Part shown: positions 38,635-49,073 of the stretch, one piece after another | How the letters are laid out: each line of letters opens with the position of its first letter | How positions within the stretch are numbered: the first letter of the stretch is position 1 | Source: Hydrocarboniclastica marina | GTDB lineage: Bacteria; Pseudomonadota; Gammaproteobacteria; Pseudomonadales; Oleiphilaceae | Direction: 5' to 3' | Length of the DNA: 64,000 nucleotides | Assembly: GCF_004851605.1 (NCBI RefSeq) | Contig: NZ_CP031093.1 | Span: 2,356,001-2,420,000, forward strand | The notes under the pieces: model-generated | Database searches by the model: none | Seen by the model: the letters and a program-made list of their open reading frames with translations, nothing else | Told to the model about the DNA's origin: nothing | Position numbers and translations under genes: made by a program

Positions 38635-39216
38635 ATGACCGAGTATCTGTTAATTCTGGTCAGTACGATCCTGGTGAACAACTTCGTGTTGGTTCAGTTT
38701 CTCGGGCTGTGTCCGTTCATGGGCGTTTCCAACAGGCTGGAAACCGCCATGGGCATGTCCCTTGCCACGACCTTCGTGCTGACCCTGTCGTCAGTCTGTA
38801 GCTATCTTGCCTACAACTGGCTGCTCGAACCCCTGGGGCTGACCTTTCTCCGCACGATCACCTTCATCCTGGTGATCGCCGTCGTTGTCCAGTTCACCGA
38901 GATGGTGGTGCGCAAGACCAGCCCGCTGTTGCACCGGGTCCTGGGCATTTTCCTGCCGCTGATCACCACCAACTGCGCCGTGCTGGGGGTCGCCTTGCTG
39001 AATCTCAATCAGCAACATAGTTTCCTTGAGTCCGTGCTGTACGGTTTTGGCGCGGCCGCCGGCTTTTCGCTGGTAATGGTACTGTTCGCGGCGATGCGGG
39101 AGCGTATCGCGGTCGCTGACGTGCCCCAGCCTTTCCGTGGGTCAGCCATTGGCATGATCACTGCCGGGCTCATGTCCCTTGCGTTCATGGGCTTCACCGG
39201 GCTGGTCAGTCTCTGA
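38635..39216 (+). CDS. rsxA: Electron transport complex subunit RsxA/RnfA
   Basis: Integral membrane subunit of the Rsx (Rnf) complex, which moves electrons between ferredoxin-type and NAD(H) pools; in E. coli it keeps SoxR reduced. It has 193 residues and six predicted helices. The opening [19 protein letters not shown] contains the conserved Cys that helps bind a membrane [2Fe-2S] cluster between RsxA and RsxE, and [14 protein letters not shown] carries the second Cys. It is first of six co-directional genes rsxABCDGE. Confidence 0.96.
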   Translation: MTEYLLILVSTILVNNFVLVQFLGLCPFMGVSNRLETAMGMSLATTFVLTLSSVCSYLAYNWLLEPLGLTFLRTITFILVIAVVVQFTEMVVRKTSPLLHRVLGIFLPLITTNCAVLGVALLNLNQQHSFLESVLYGFGAAAGFSLVMVLFAAMRERIAVADVPQPFRGSAIGMITAGLMSLAFMGFTGLVSL

Positions 39217-39218
39217 TT

Positions 39219-39827
39219 ATGCTGTCTACCGTCACCCTCGCGATAAGCGCCCTGCTCGGGTTGGCCCTGGCCTTTGGCGCGATACTGGGTTACGCCTCGA
39301 TTCGCTTCCGGGTTGAAGGCAACCCTCTGGTGGAGCAGGTTGACAAGCTTCTTCCCCAGACCCAGTGCGGCCAGTGCGGCTATCCCGGCTGCCGCCCGTA
39401 TGCCGAGGCGATTATCGACGGCGACAAGATCAACAAATGCCCGCCCGGTGGCGAGCAGACAATTCAGGCTTTGGCAGCATTACTGGACGTGGCAGCGGAG
39501 CCGCTGGACAGCGAACACGGCAGTGAGCAGGTCAAGCGCGTCGCTATCATCCGCGAGGACGAGTGCATCGGCTGCACCAAGTGCATTCAGGCCTGCCCGG
39601 TGGATGCGATCCTGGGCGCGGCCAAACACATGCACACCGTCATCGAGAGCGAATGCACCGGCTGCGATCTCTGCGTTGAGCCCTGCCCGGTAGACTGTAT
39701 CGATATGGTCCCGCTGGCTACGGACATTCGCAGCTGGGTCTGGACCCGTCCAGTTGCTGACGGTGCAGCGCACAAACCCGTCCATCAACTGATCGCCAGC
39801 GACCGTCAGCCCGAGGCTGTGCGCTGA
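39219..39827 (+). CDS. rsxB: Electron transport complex subunit RsxB/RnfB
   Basis: Ferredoxin-like subunit that accepts electrons and passes them to the complex. It has 202 residues. An N-terminal membrane helix (about 3-25) is followed by a Fe-S domain with CGQCGYPGC near residue 50, then two 4Fe-4S motifs [14 protein letters not shown] and [14 protein letters not shown] in the C-terminal half. It starts 2 bp after the rsxA stop and shares a 1-bp junction with rsxC, consistent with a polycistronic message. Confidence 0.96.
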   Translation: MLSTVTLAISALLGLALAFGAILGYASIRFRVEGNPLVEQVDKLLPQTQCGQCGYPGCRPYAEAIIDGDKINKCPPGGEQTIQALAALLDVAAEPLDSEHGSEQVKRVAIIREDECIGCTKCIQACPVDAILGAAKHMHTVIESECTGCDLCVEPCPVDCIDMVPLATDIRSWVWTRPVADGAAHKPVHQLIASDRQPEAVR

Positions 39828-41626
39828 TGGGAAAACTCTGGGATTTCCACGGGGGTGTTCATCCCCCCGAGCGCAAACAGCAGACCACCCGGAACCCCAT
39901 CTGCGGGGCGGGCATACCCGACCGGCTAATCGTGCCCTTGCAGCAGCACATTGGCGCGTCTGCCAAATGCCTGGTCGCGCCGGGTGCCCAGGTCGACAAG
40001 GGCCAGCCCATCGCATCCGCCCAGGGCGAACTCAGCGTTGCAGTTCACGCGCCCACGTCAGGCCGGGTCCTGGCCATTGAAGCGCATCCGGTCCCACATC
40101 CTTCTGGGCTGGAGGACTGGTGTGTAGTGATCGAGCCTGACGGCGAAGAACGCTGGGCGACACTTGCGCCCTGCGCGGACTTTCGTGCGATGGATGCTGC
40201 AGCTTTGCTGGAGCGCATCCGTGGGGCAGGCATTTCAGGGCTTGGTGGTGCGGGCTTTCCAACAGCTATCAAGCTCAACTCAGCTGGCAACGGACCTCTG
40301 ACGACGCTGATCATCAACGGCGCCGAATGCGAACCCTACATTACCGCCGACCAGATGCTGATGCAGGAGCGAGCGGATGAGGTCGTAACGGGTGCGGAGA
40401 TCCTGGCCAGCATCCTCCAGCCGCAGCAGTGCCTGATCGCTGTGGAGGACAATAAACCACTGGCCATCGAAGCGCTCAAACGGGCCGCGAACAAAACCGC
40501 CGTCGAAATCGTGCCCATCCCGACCAAATACCCTTCTGGCGGCGAGAAACAATTGATCGAAATACTCACCGGGCTTCAGGTTCCGTCGGGGGGCATCCCG
40601 GCCGATATTGGTGTTATCTGCCAGAATGTGGGCACAGCGGCAGCGGCGTATCGGGCGGTCTGTTTGGGCGAGCCGCTGATATCGCGCGTGACGACTGTCG
40701 CCGGAGAGGCATTGCAACGCCCGGGCAATTTCGAGGTATTGCTGGGTACACCATTGAGCCACCTCCTGACCCAAGCCGGGATAGATCATGAGCGACTGCA
40801 CAGGCTGATCCTGGGTGGCCCCATGATGGGCTTCGCGACAGACAACGCAGCCACGCCGGTGACCAAGACCACCAACTGCATAATCGCGGCGACAGCGGCC
40901 GAGTTGCCTGACCCACCGCCCGCACAGCCCTGTATACGTTGTGGCATGTGTGAGCAGGTCTGCCCCATGGAGCTGCTGCCCCAGCAGCTTTTCTGGTTCA
41001 GCCGATCCCGTCAGAACGACGAGGCTGAAGCACTTGATCTGTTCGACTGCATAGAGTGCGGAGCCTGTACCTACGTCTGCCCCAGCGCTATCCCACTGGT
41101 GCAATACTACCGGGGTACAAAAGGCGAGATTCTTCAGCACCGGGCAGAACAGCTCAAAGCGGATCAAGCCCGCATGCGATTTGAGGCGCGTCAGGCGCGT
41201 CTGGCCCAGGAGCAGGCCGACAAAGAGGCCCGGCGCCAAGCCCGCAAAGAAGCCGCTGCTTCTGCGGCTCATCCAGACGCTTCCGGCGCGCGCAAAGCCG
41301 CGTCGCGGGCTGACGCTGTGCAGGCCGCGCTTGCCCGGGCCCAGACCAAACAGAAGGCCCAATCACTCCAGAAGAAACAGACTGAATCTCCCCAGGACGT
41401 CGTTGCCCTGGAGAAAAACCTGACCCGCACCAGGGCAAAGCTTGAAAGAATGGAAGCTGACCTGCAGGACGCCCGGCAAACGGACCCCGCCAGAGCTGCA
41501 AAGCTAGAGGAAGCGATCGACAGCAACCGGTCCCGACTGAGAGCCGCCGAGAAGGCGTTGCAGACGGCACGCAACCTTCGTATGTCGGATACGGACGACG
41601 GCCGCGAGGAGGCGCTGAAAAAGTGA
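39827..41626 (+). CDS. rsxC: Electron transport complex subunit RsxC/RnfC
   Basis: Peripheral NADH/FMN-binding subunit of the Rsx complex. It has 599 residues. The glycine-rich [18 protein letters not shown] near residue 130 begins the NADH/FMN domain. Two 4Fe-4S motifs follow: [14 protein letters not shown] and [13 protein letters not shown]. The last ~150 residues are a long charged coiled-coil tail rich in Ala/Arg/Gln/Lys (for example [20 protein letters not shown]), as often found in gammaproteobacterial RsxC and of unclear use. It overlaps rsxD by 4 bp. Confidence 0.96.
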   Translation: MGKLWDFHGGVHPPERKQQTTRNPICGAGIPDRLIVPLQQHIGASAKCLVAPGAQVDKGQPIASAQGELSVAVHAPTSGRVLAIEAHPVPHPSGLEDWCVVIEPDGEERWATLAPCADFRAMDAAALLERIRGAGISGLGGAGFPTAIKLNSAGNGPLTTLIINGAECEPYITADQMLMQERADEVVTGAEILASILQPQQCLIAVEDNKPLAIEALKRAANKTAVEIVPIPTKYPSGGEKQLIEILTGLQVPSGGIPADIGVICQNVGTAAAAYRAVCLGEPLISRVTTVAGEALQRPGNFEVLLGTPLSHLLTQAGIDHERLHRLILGGPMMGFATDNAATPVTKTTNCIIAATAAELPDPPPAQPCIRCGMCEQVCPMELLPQQLFWFSRSRQNDEAEALDLFDCIECGACTYVCPSAIPLVQYYRGTKGEILQHRAEQLKADQARMRFEARQARLAQEQADKEARRQARKEAAASAAHPDASGARKAASRADAVQAALARAQTKQKAQSLQKKQTESPQDVVALEKNLTRTRAKLERMEADLQDARQTDPARAAKLEEAIDSNRSRLRAAEKALQTARNLRMSDTDDGREEALKK

Positions 41627-42792
41627 GCTTTCTCTCAGCTGCTTCGCCTCTTCACCGTGCACCGTCTGGCAGTAGTGCCGTCATGATGTGGGTCATTCTG
41701 GCCGCGATTCCCGGCCTGATGGCACAAACACTGTTCTTCGGTTGGGGCAACCTGATCAACGTGCTCTGGTGCACTACGCTTGCTCTGGGCTTCGAAGCCG
41801 TGATTCTTAAACTACGCCGCCGACCCGTACTGTTTCATCTGCGTGACTGCAGCGCCGTGGTAACAGGCCTGCTGCTCGGGCTGGCGCTTCCGCCGCTACT
41901 GCCCTGGTGGGCATCTGTCACCGCGGTGGGCGTGGCTATCATCCTTGCAAAACATCTCTATGGCGGGCTGGGTTATAACCCTTTCAACCCAGCCATGGTT
42001 GGCTACGCGCTGGTGCTTATCTCGTTTCCGGTCGCAATGACGGTGAACTGGGCCGCCCCGGAGACGCTGCTTGACCGGACCCTGAGCTTTTTTGATACCG
42101 CTGCGATCATCTTCAATGGTGCGTCTGCAGCGCCGGACGGCTGGTCCATGGCCACGCCATTGGACGTCTACAAGAACGAAATAGACTCCGAGCTTGCGAC
42201 GGCAGTGATCCAGGCGCCGGTTTTCGGCAGTGGCATTGCCCTCGGCTGGGAATGGGTAAACGTCAGCTTTCTGGCCGGAGGCTGTCTGTTGCTATACAGA
42301 CGCATCATCACGTGGCATATACCCGCCGGGGTGTTGGGCGGGCTCGCTCTGCTGAGCCTCGCGCTGGGCTGGGATGTCGACCAGAACGTGCCGTTGACGC
42401 TACATCTCTTTGGCGGCGGTACCATGCTGGGCGTGTTTTTTATCGCGACAGACCCTGTTTCAGCCGCGACCAGTAACCGGGGCAAGCTGGTTTTCGGGTT
42501 AGGCATCGGTGTCCTGGTCTATCTCATACGCACCTGGGGCGTTTACCCCGATGCCTTTGCTTTTGCAGTGCTGCTCATGAACTTTGCGGCGCCCTTCATT
42601 GATTACTACACCAAGCCGCGCAGCTACGGTCATTCAGCACGCCAACGCACTCTAACCGATCAGGGCCATCAGGCCCGCCCTCTTCGCGCCGGCCTGGATC
42701 AGAGCAATGACGCCCCACAGCGCGATGCGGCAGGTTCGGATCTCGTGCCGGGCTCAGCAATGACGGAGGCAGACCATGTCAGCCGTCTCTAG
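41623..42792 (+). CDS. rsxD: Electron transport complex subunit RsxD/RnfD
   Basis: Membrane subunit with covalently bound FMN. It has 389 residues and about nine or ten helices. The flavinylation threonine is in [13 protein letters not shown] near residue 285, the conserved (S/D)xAT pattern. [20 protein letters not shown] is a family hallmark. The C-terminal ~40 residues after [12 protein letters not shown] are hydrophilic and vary between species. Its end overlaps the start of rsxG by 17 bp. Confidence 0.95.
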   Translation: MSFLSAASPLHRAPSGSSAVMMWVILAAIPGLMAQTLFFGWGNLINVLWCTTLALGFEAVILKLRRRPVLFHLRDCSAVVTGLLLGLALPPLLPWWASVTAVGVAIILAKHLYGGLGYNPFNPAMVGYALVLISFPVAMTVNWAAPETLLDRTLSFFDTAAIIFNGASAAPDGWSMATPLDVYKNEIDSELATAVIQAPVFGSGIALGWEWVNVSFLAGGCLLLYRRIITWHIPAGVLGGLALLSLALGWDVDQNVPLTLHLFGGGTMLGVFFIATDPVSAATSNRGKLVFGLGIGVLVYLIRTWGVYPDAFAFAVLLMNFAAPFIDYYTKPRSYGHSARQRTLTDQGHQARPLRAGLDQSNDAPQRDAAGSDLVPGSAMTEADHVSRL

Positions 42793-43519
42793 GGTCGTGA
42801 TCAAAAACGCGTTGGGTCTGGGCCTGTTTGCAATGGTAACAGCAGGGCTCGTGGCCCTGACCCAGCAACTGACAGCTGACGATATCGCGGTACAGAAACG
42901 CCGGGCCCAAGCCAGCGCACTGCTTGAAGTTATCCCCCGTGCCTACCACGACAACGAGCTGGCCGAGTCGGCTTTCACCATAGCCGCCAACCCTGCCCTC
43001 GGCTTCCAAAAGAATGGCACCGGCTACCGGGCTTTGCGGGACGGGGCCGTAAGTGCGGTTATTCTTCCGGTAGTCGCACCCGATGGCTACGCCGGGGCCA
43101 TTCGCCTGATCCTGGGCATTGACCGAAGCGGTCGCCTGCTGGGTGTGCGTGTTCTTGATCACCATGAGACGCCCGGGCTGGGCGATCAGATCGAGACGCG
43201 CAAGTCTGACTGGATCCTGGGCTTTACCGGCCATTCGCTCGGTAATCCCGAGCCGGACGGGTGGAAGGTCAGGAAGCACGGCGGCGAATTCGACCAGTTT
43301 ACAGGCGCGACGATTACGCCCAGCGCCGTGGTACGCGCGGTGAGGCGAGCCCTGGCGTACTTTCATGCTCACCAGGAAGTACTCTTTGACAAAAGCGTCA
43401 GCGCTGTTGGCGATGGCGGAGGAGCCCCCCGGAAAAACAGCACCGAAAGAAAAATTGAGCACGGTTCGCGGCACGCCGCGCCCGACCCAACCCGACAACC
43501 TTACCAGGACTCGATGTGA
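42776..43519 (+). CDS. rsxG: Electron transport complex subunit RsxG/RnfG
   Basis: Periplasm-facing FMN-binding subunit anchored by one N-terminal helix (about residues 10-30). It has 247 residues; the usual length is about 205-215. The covalent FMN threonine is in [15 protein letters not shown] (near residue 180). The extra length is a polar C-terminal tail after about 205 (ending RQPYQDSM). It overlaps rsxD and rsxE, which places it in the middle of the coupled operon. Confidence 0.94.
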   Translation: MSAVSRVVIKNALGLGLFAMVTAGLVALTQQLTADDIAVQKRRAQASALLEVIPRAYHDNELAESAFTIAANPALGFQKNGTGYRALRDGAVSAVILPVVAPDGYAGAIRLILGIDRSGRLLGVRVLDHHETPGLGDQIETRKSDWILGFTGHSLGNPEPDGWKVRKHGGEFDQFTGATITPSAVVRAVRRALAYFHAHQEVLFDKSVSAVGDGGGAPRKNSTERKIEHGSRHAAPDPTRQPYQDSM

Positions 43520-44232
43520 AGCTTGCGCAACGCTCTCTGATCAGACTCAGCCGGGACGGGCTCTGGACCAACAATCCCGCTCTGGTGCAGATTCTGGGCC
43601 TGTGTCCGCTGCTCGCCGTCACGTCCTCTGTGGTCAACGCGGTGGGCCTGGGGCTGGCCACACTGCTCGTTCTGGTGGGCTCGAACGTTGCTGTTTCACT
43701 GATTCGAAACCATGTTTCAGAGGCCGTGAGGCTGCCCGCCTTTGTGATGATTATTGCGTCGCTTGTGACCTGCACCGAGTTGCTGATGCAGGCCTATACC
43801 TACGAGCTCTATCTGATACTGGGCATATTCATACCGCTGATAGTGACCAACTGTGCGATTCTCGGCCGGGCTGACGCCTTCGCCTCGCGAAATGGGGTGC
43901 TGCCGAGTGCAGTCGACGGTTTCATGATGGGAATGGGATTCTTCTGGGTCCTGTTCATACTGGGCGGAATGCGTGAGCTTATCGGGCGGGGAACACTCCT
44001 GGCCAACATGGACCTTCTTTTCGGGCCGGCGGCAGCGGCGTGGAAGATACAGGTCTTTCCTGACTACACCGAGATTCTGTTCGTGGTCTTGCCGCCCGGG
44101 GCGTTCATCGGGCTAGGGCTTCTGATTGCGCTCAAGAATGCTGTTGATACCGAACTTGCCAGACGTAAAGCATCATCTTTGCCTGCTCCGGCGGGCAGCA
44201 AGCGAGTCAGGGTAACAGGCACCCCAACCTGA
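43516..44232 (+). CDS. rsxE: Electron transport complex subunit RsxE/RnfE
   Basis: Membrane subunit related to RsxA. It has 238 residues and six helices. [19 protein letters not shown] and [15 protein letters not shown] carry the two conserved Cys that, with RsxA, bind the intramembrane cluster. It has a short basic C-terminal tail. It overlaps rsxG by 4 bp and ends the rsx set; nth follows 38 bp later, as in E. coli. Confidence 0.96.
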   Translation: MKLAQRSLIRLSRDGLWTNNPALVQILGLCPLLAVTSSVVNAVGLGLATLLVLVGSNVAVSLIRNHVSEAVRLPAFVMIIASLVTCTELLMQAYTYELYLILGIFIPLIVTNCAILGRADAFASRNGVLPSAVDGFMMGMGFFWVLFILGGMRELIGRGTLLANMDLLFGPAAAAWKIQVFPDYTEILFVVLPPGAFIGLGLLIALKNAVDTELARRKASSLPAPAGSKRVRVTGTPT

Positions 44233-44270
44233 AAAATTTTTCCAGAAGCGTTAGAAAATGAGAGCTGGTT

Positions 44271-44912
44271 TTGAACAAAGAAAAGCGCGCTGCCATATTT
44301 GAGCGACTAAAAATCGCAAACCCCGCCCCAACGACAGAGCTGGAGTACAGCACACCTTTTGAGCTGCTTGTTGCCGTGGTGCTTTCAGCTCAGGCGACCG
44401 ACAAAGGCGTCAACAAAGCGACTGCGCGACTGTTTCCCGTTGCGAACACGCCCGAGACGATACTTGAGCTGGGGCTTGAGGGTTTGAAAGAGCACATCTG
44501 TACCATAAATTTCTATAACACCAAGGCCCAGAATGTGATGAAAACCTGTCAGGCCCTGGTGGAGCACCACAGTTCGCAGGTGCCCAGCACCCGGGCTGAG
44601 CTGGAAGCGCTACCGGGCGTCGGCCGCAAGACCGCCAACGTGGTGCTGAACACGGCGTTCGGCGAGGCCGCCATGGCGGTGGATACGCATATTTTTCGCG
44701 TGTCCAATCGCACTGGCATAGCCAAGGGAAAAAACGTGCTGGAGGTTGAGCAACGGCTGATGCGACTGGTGCCGAAAGAGTACCTGCAGGATGCCCATCA
44801 CTGGCTGATACTGCACGGCCGCTATACCTGTGTGGCGCGCAAGCCCCGCTGCGGTATCTGCCTCATTGAGGACCTGTGCGAGTTCAAACAGAAGCGGGAT
44901 TATCTCGAGTAG
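44271..44912 (+). CDS. nth: Endonuclease III (DNA glycosylase/AP lyase)
   Basis: Removes oxidised pyrimidines and nicks abasic sites. It has 213 residues. The start is TTG at 44271, which gives the conserved MNKEKRAAIFERL; the nearby ATG at 44258 is out of frame and ends quickly. The helix-hairpin-helix LPGVGRKTANVV holds the catalytic Lys, VDTHIFRV holds the catalytic Asp, and the 4Fe-4S loop has Cys in C-x6-C-x2-C-x5-C spacing (CVARKPRCGICLIEDLC). The link to rsx is conserved and may reflect its Fe-S cluster or oxidative stress. Confidence 0.96.
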   Translation: MNKEKRAAIFERLKIANPAPTTELEYSTPFELLVAVVLSAQATDKGVNKATARLFPVANTPETILELGLEGLKEHICTINFYNTKAQNVMKTCQALVEHHSSQVPSTRAELEALPGVGRKTANVVLNTAFGEAAMAVDTHIFRVSNRTGIAKGKNVLEVEQRLMRLVPKEYLQDAHHWLILHGRYTCVARKPRCGICLIEDLCEFKQKRDYLE

Positions 44913-45029
44913 CGCTCAGGATCTGGCTTGTGCAGCGTTTTTACTACAGGTCATGCGCTGCGTATCCGGGTTCAGCCGGCCCCTGGCAGCGGCCGACGCT
45001 GCTGACCGAAGAACGCTATGCCGCGAGGC

Positions 45030-45602
45030 TCACTGCCCGAGCATGCCTTCCTTGAGGCCGGACTGAACAGGATCATCGGATAGCCAGATGCCGAACACAG
45101 CCCGCTTGAAGAGTTCCCCTTCGGCCACAATGCCCTGATCCACGCCGTTTTTGTAGACGAGCACGCCCTTTGCCGGATCATGGACAATGTCGAACTGGTC
45201 ACCCTCCGCGATTTCCTCGTCGAATCCCGCGAGAAACCGTTCTACCTGCGCCTTGATCGGCTCGATATCGCCATCCATGGACTTGTTCAGCCCCTCCATG
45301 GTCGCCTCCTTCAGCTTGGCACTGGTGATCATGCCGGAAACAATCATGAGCCTTATCGCCATGGGCTGGTCTGATTCAATAATTTCCCGTGCGGCCGCCT
45401 CGGCCATCGACTCAGGCAGATAGAGCCCGCCGACGTAGATATCCATGAACCACTGTTCCCGCACTCCGGCACCCTTGAGCTTAAGCTCATGCCCGGCAAA
45501 ACTCCCCCGCGCTGGCACCTCGACACCGGCAATGCGCTCCGCCTCAACGGCGCCGGCCAAAGCCGATAGAAAAATCATTACCGCTGCAATTAGTGGCTTC
45601 AA
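45030..45602 (-). CDS. Chalcone isomerase-like exported protein
   Basis: A 190-residue protein with a signal peptide (MKPLIAAVMIFLSALAGAVEA). The mature part has the bacterial chalcone-isomerase-like pattern: LKLKGAGVREQWFMDIYVGG (about 40-60), then MIVSGMITSAKLKEATMEGL and FGIWLSDDPVQSGLKEGMLG at the end. Bacterial members are not flavonoid enzymes as far as is known; they may bind fatty acids or act in the periplasm. It is downstream of rpoS and convergent with nth. Confidence 0.88.
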   Translation of the reverse strand: MKPLIAAVMIFLSALAGAVEAERIAGVEVPARGSFAGHELKLKGAGVREQWFMDIYVGGLYLPESMAEAAAREIIESDQPMAIRLMIVSGMITSAKLKEATMEGLNKSMDGDIEPIKAQVERFLAGFDEEIAEGDQFDIVHDPAKGVLVYKNGVDQGIVAEGELFKRAVFGIWLSDDPVQSGLKEGMLGQ

Positions 45603-45712
45603 TGTACCTCCCCTGTAACCGGATCGCGGTTCCGAACAAAACGGCTCTATTCAGCCTGGCTCACATTCTATACCCAAGCTTTGTCAGCTTATCAGACCAA
45701 GTACCCTATAAC

Positions 45713-45752
45713 GGCAAAAACCCCGATCCAGATATCATCTGAACCGGGGTTT
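45713..45752 (-). terminator. Intrinsic terminator of rpoS
   Basis: On the minus strand aaaccccg pairs with cggggttt, with a second inner stem cagat/atctg, followed by a T-run (rc of 45716-45720). It lies about 45 nt beyond the rpoS stop. Confidence 0.85.
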
Positions 45753-45795
45753 CTTCGAAAGGACGAGCAGTTGGTGCCCGCCTTGAGTTTTCTAC

Positions 45796-46794
45796 TCAGG
45801 CGCTGAAGAGCGTTTCGCTGGACAGCCCTTCTTTCTCCATCAGCTCGCGCAGACGACGCAGGGCTTCAACCTGGATCTGACGAACCCTTTCACGGGTCAA
45901 GCCAATCTCGCGACCAACATCCTCAAGGGTGCAGGTATCATAACCGCGCAGGCCGAAGCGCCGAGCGAGTACTTCCTGCTGTTTGTCGCTCAACTGATCG
46001 ATCAGGCGATCGATGCAGCCGCGCATATTGTCTTCCTGCAGCATCTCAGCCGGGTCGGACGCGCCCTCATCAGCCACGGTGTCGAGCAACGATTTGTCGC
46101 CATTGACGCCAACCGGGACGTCCATGGATGTTACGCGCTCATTCAGCCCCAGCATGCGCTTGACGTCGGCTACCGGCTTGTCCACAACCGCGGCGATTTC
46201 CTCAGCAGACGGCTCGTGGTCGAGTTTCTGTGCCAGCTCACGCGCGGTGCGCAGATACAGGTTAAGTTCTTTCACGACGTGGATCGGCAAGCGAATGGTG
46301 CGGGTCTGATTCATGATCGCACGTTCGATAGTCTGACGGATCCACCAGGTGGCGTAGGTCGAGAAACGGAAGCCACGCTCCGGGTCAAACTTTTCTACCG
46401 CACGGATCAGACCCAGGTTACCTTCCTCGATCAGGTCCAGCAGTGTAAGGCCACGATTCACGTAGCGGCGCGAAATCTTGACCACCAGGCGCAGGTTGGA
46501 CTCGATCATGCGCTTGCGGCCACTCTCTTCGCCCTTGCGTGCGAGGCGGGCGAAGTACACTTCTTCTTCTGGTGTCAGAAGCGGGGAGAAACCGATCTCA
46601 TTGAGATAAAGCTGGGTTGCGTCGAGTTGCTTGTGGCCCGAGTAGTAGCTGGACGCCTGGCGAGCTTTCTCGATCGAGACAACCCCATCGTCTTCTGCAT
46701 CCAGATCATCGTCCACGCCAAGGTCCAGCGCCGAAGCCTGTTCTTCCTGCTCTTCTTCAAAAGTCTCGTCGATCAGTTCGCGTTCTGCAGCCAT
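45796..46794 (-). CDS. rpoS: RNA polymerase sigma factor RpoS
   Basis: The stationary-phase and general-stress sigma factor. It has 332 residues. Region 1.2 is around [20 protein letters not shown], region 2 around [15 protein letters not shown] and [19 protein letters not shown], and region 4 around [20 protein letters not shown]. The N-terminus is acidic ([20 protein letters not shown]). In relatives the main rpoS promoter lies inside nlpD, which is the next gene upstream here; the nlpD-rpoS spacer is 89 bp. It ends at a strong terminator. Confidence 0.97.
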   Translation of the reverse strand: MAAERELIDETFEEEQEEQASALDLGVDDDLDAEDDGVVSIEKARQASSYYSGHKQLDATQLYLNEIGFSPLLTPEEEVYFARLARKGEESGRKRMIESNLRLVVKISRRYVNRGLTLLDLIEEGNLGLIRAVEKFDPERGFRFSTYATWWIRQTIERAIMNQTRTIRLPIHVVKELNLYLRTARELAQKLDHEPSAEEIAAVVDKPVADVKRMLGLNERVTSMDVPVGVNGDKSLLDTVADEGASDPAEMLQEDNMRGCIDRLIDQLSDKQQEVLARRFGLRGYDTCTLEDVGREIGLTRERVRQIQVEALRRLRELMEKEGLSSETLFSA

Positions 46795-46883
46795 GTTCTT
46801 AATCCTGCCGTTTCCAGTCCCCGTTAAACTCCGCCTCTTTTATTTTTGCTCTGGCGAAGCACATTCACCTTTCGGTGTGTTTG

Positions 46884-47717
46884 TTAGCGAGGCGGCAAGT
46901 AGCGCATGGGGTCGACCGGTTTGCCACTTTTGCGTATTTCAAAGTGCAACTTGGTTCGGTTTGTTCCCGTCGCTCCCAACTCCGCAATCTGTTGACCCTG
47001 CGCTATGCGCTCGCCTTCCCTGACCAGGATCTTTCGATTGTGGGCGTAGGCACTTAGAAAATGCTCATTATGGTTAATAATGATCAGTTCCCCGTAACCT
47101 AGCAGTCCGCTGCCGGCGTACACCACCTCACCGTCAGCAGCGGCCCGTATTGGGTCTCCCGCCTCACCGGCGATATCAATTCCTTTGTTGATAACGCCGC
47201 TGGTAGAGAACGTCGCAATTACCGGGCCAACAAATGGCCAACGCCAATTGATGTTGGCAACGTTTCGATCATCCCTCTGTAACTGTTTGTTACTCTTTGG
47301 GGTATTCGCGGCCACTTTCGGCTGGGACGATCTGGCAGGGGCAGCGCGCCGAGACGATTGAGCGGGTTGCGCCGGAGACTTGGCGGCGACAGACCTGGAT
47401 GCTCTGTTGGGATTGCCCTGGAGGTCCAGGCGGATAACCTGCCCCGGCTTGATTGTGTAGGGCGACCTGATTCCGTTGGCATCGGCAAGCTCATGCGCAT
47501 CACGGCCATAACGCCAGGCGATTCCAAATAAGGTGTCACCCGGCCTGACGACGTGGCGCCCCCAGTTTACAGGCGGGTTGTAACGGTCATCCCGGTAGAT
47601 GTCCGGCGAGGTACAACCAGGCACAAGCAGCATCAGTAACAGCAGAGCAATCACCGGCGGGGCTGTCCTGGCGAGTCTGGCCAGGCTAAGCGTTTGATGC
47701 GAATGGAATCTGGCCAT
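46884..47717 (-). CDS. nlpD: Lipoprotein NlpD, LysM-M23 amidase activator
   Basis: An outer-membrane lipoprotein that activates the cell-separation amidase AmiC. It has 277 residues. The lipobox is LLVPGC with Cys at about residue 35. A LysM domain covers about 55-100 (HVVRPGDTLFGIAWRYG), a Ser/Pro/Ala linker follows, and a LytM/M23 domain covers about 155-270. The catalytic zinc ligands are lost: HxxxD reads NKGID and HxH reads KLHFE, as in E. coli NlpD. It lies directly upstream of rpoS. Confidence 0.95.
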   Translation of the reverse strand: MARFHSHQTLSLARLARTAPPVIALLLLMLLVPGCTSPDIYRDDRYNPPVNWGRHVVRPGDTLFGIAWRYGRDAHELADANGIRSPYTIKPGQVIRLDLQGNPNRASRSVAAKSPAQPAQSSRRAAPARSSQPKVAANTPKSNKQLQRDDRNVANINWRWPFVGPVIATFSTSGVINKGIDIAGEAGDPIRAAADGEVVYAGSGLLGYGELIIINHNEHFLSAYAHNRKILVREGERIAQGQQIAELGATGTNRTKLHFEIRKSGKPVDPMRYLPPR

Positions 47718-48053
47718 CGGTCCGAACTCTAAGCTATAAAAATGACTTTAATATTCTTAAAGGTTCTTATCGATACCCCGATTTTCTATCTCCCTGCGGT
47801 AACTGGCTCAGCTGCCGGAACATTATTTTGACGCACAGGGTCAGCCATGTGACCTAAATTGTTACTTTACGGAACGCCCTCGGTAACACTTTCGCCCCGA
47901 AGGTTACACTTATGTAATGCATATAAACGCTTTTTGGAATTTTGGAGAGATCCTGAATAGCTGATTTGATAATCACTTACCGGCTTTACCTCACAAAAAA
48001 GTCCTGAGTACGTGGCTTTGGCAGTGCATCTGCACCTAAACTCCGGTTCATGC
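47718..48053. other. Intergenic region between DUF368 gene and nlpD
   Basis: A 336-bp, AT-richer stretch between two minus-strand genes. In pseudomonads pcm is close to nlpD, so this gap and the DUF368 gene look inserted or moved into the conserved surE-pcm-nlpD-rpoS order. It probably carries the nlpD promoter. No gene or strong hairpin is supported. Confidence 0.45.
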
Positions 48054-49025
48054 TTAGGGGGCGCGCTTATTTTGACGCTCGCCCAGCCACTCAAGCAGTA
48101 ACACCAACACAAAGCCCGCTGCTGCAAGACCGAGGGCCGACACCAGGTAATGAGGTTCGCCGGTAACGGAAGAATAGTCCACCGGGCCGACATTTGCCTG
48201 AACCAGCGGCAACGGATTGCCGTGACGGTCTTCGCCCCACTCTTGGGTCAGCTTCCATGGCCAGACCTTGTTCAGGGAACCGACCATGAAACCGGTAAGC
48301 AGCGCCAGGGCTACGGCCTGGTAGCGCCTTAGCGCCCAGGCGATCAGGCGGGAAAACAAGAGCAGCCCGCTCAGGCAGCCGGCGGCAAAGATTCCCAGTA
48401 CCAGAATGGCTCGCTCATCAATCGCGTTGACCACGGGCGCATACATGCCCATGAGCAAGAGAATGAAGCTACCGGAGATGCCCGGCAAAATCATGGCGCA
48501 AATGGCTATGGCGCCGGCGGCAAAAAGCGTCAAGCTGGTCACCGCGATCTGTCCCGGAACCATTAAGGTGATTCCAAAGGAAACCACAGCACCTGCAACC
48601 AGCGCGGCTATTTCGCCGGGTCCAAACCGGTCGATCTGGCGACCCACGTACCAGATAGCGGCAACGATGAGCCCGAAAAAGAAACTCCAGAGCCGGACTG
48701 GCTGCTGCTCCAGCAGCAGACTGATCACGCTGGCCAGACTGACAATACTCGTCAGTATTCCGGCTAGTAAGGCCAGCAGAAACGTGCCGTCAAGCTCGCG
48801 CCAGAAACGCCGCGCCTGACGGTGCTTCATCGCTGAGAACAGTACCGCAGGCCCATGGGCAATGGCGGTCAGGAGCCTTTCGTAAATACCTGATATAAAA
48901 GCGATCGTGCCGCCTGATACACCAGGTACTATATCTGCCGCTCCCATGGCGCATCCTCTCAGAAAGACCCCCGGGATCGAATGGCTCACTGTCCGTCGCT
49001 GGTCGCTCAAGAATTTTCCTTCCAC
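48054..49025 (-). CDS. DUF368 family membrane protein
   Basis: A 323-residue polytopic membrane protein with about eight or nine helices. The family signature GAADIVPGVSGGTIAFISGIYERLL (in part: GAADIVPGVSGGTIAF) occupies about residues 28-52. Recent work on DUF368 and DedA proteins links them to recycling of the lipid carrier undecaprenyl phosphate at the outer face of the membrane; I apply that by family only. Position between pcm and nlpD is not the usual one. Start could be Met1 or Met27 (MGAADIV); Met1 is preferred because the upstream part is basic and the family often has it. Confidence 0.85.
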   Translation of the reverse strand: MEGKFLSDQRRTVSHSIPGVFLRGCAMGAADIVPGVSGGTIAFISGIYERLLTAIAHGPAVLFSAMKHRQARRFWRELDGTFLLALLAGILTSIVSLASVISLLLEQQPVRLWSFFFGLIVAAIWYVGRQIDRFGPGEIAALVAGAVVSFGITLMVPGQIAVTSLTLFAAGAIAICAMILPGISGSFILLLMGMYAPVVNAIDERAILVLGIFAAGCLSGLLLFSRLIAWALRRYQAVALALLTGFMVGSLNKVWPWKLTQEWGEDRHGNPLPLVQANVGPVDYSSVTGEPHYLVSALGLAAAGFVLVLLLEWLGERQNKRAP

Positions 49026-49073
49026 AGTAGCTTTACAGTTGCAGTTGCAGAACAGGCCGCCGATGCCTTTGGC

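Noticed and set aside
46884-47717. NlpD as an active M23 peptidase
   Set aside because: The zinc ligands of the LytM domain are replaced (NKGID and KLHFE), as in known non-catalytic NlpD activators.
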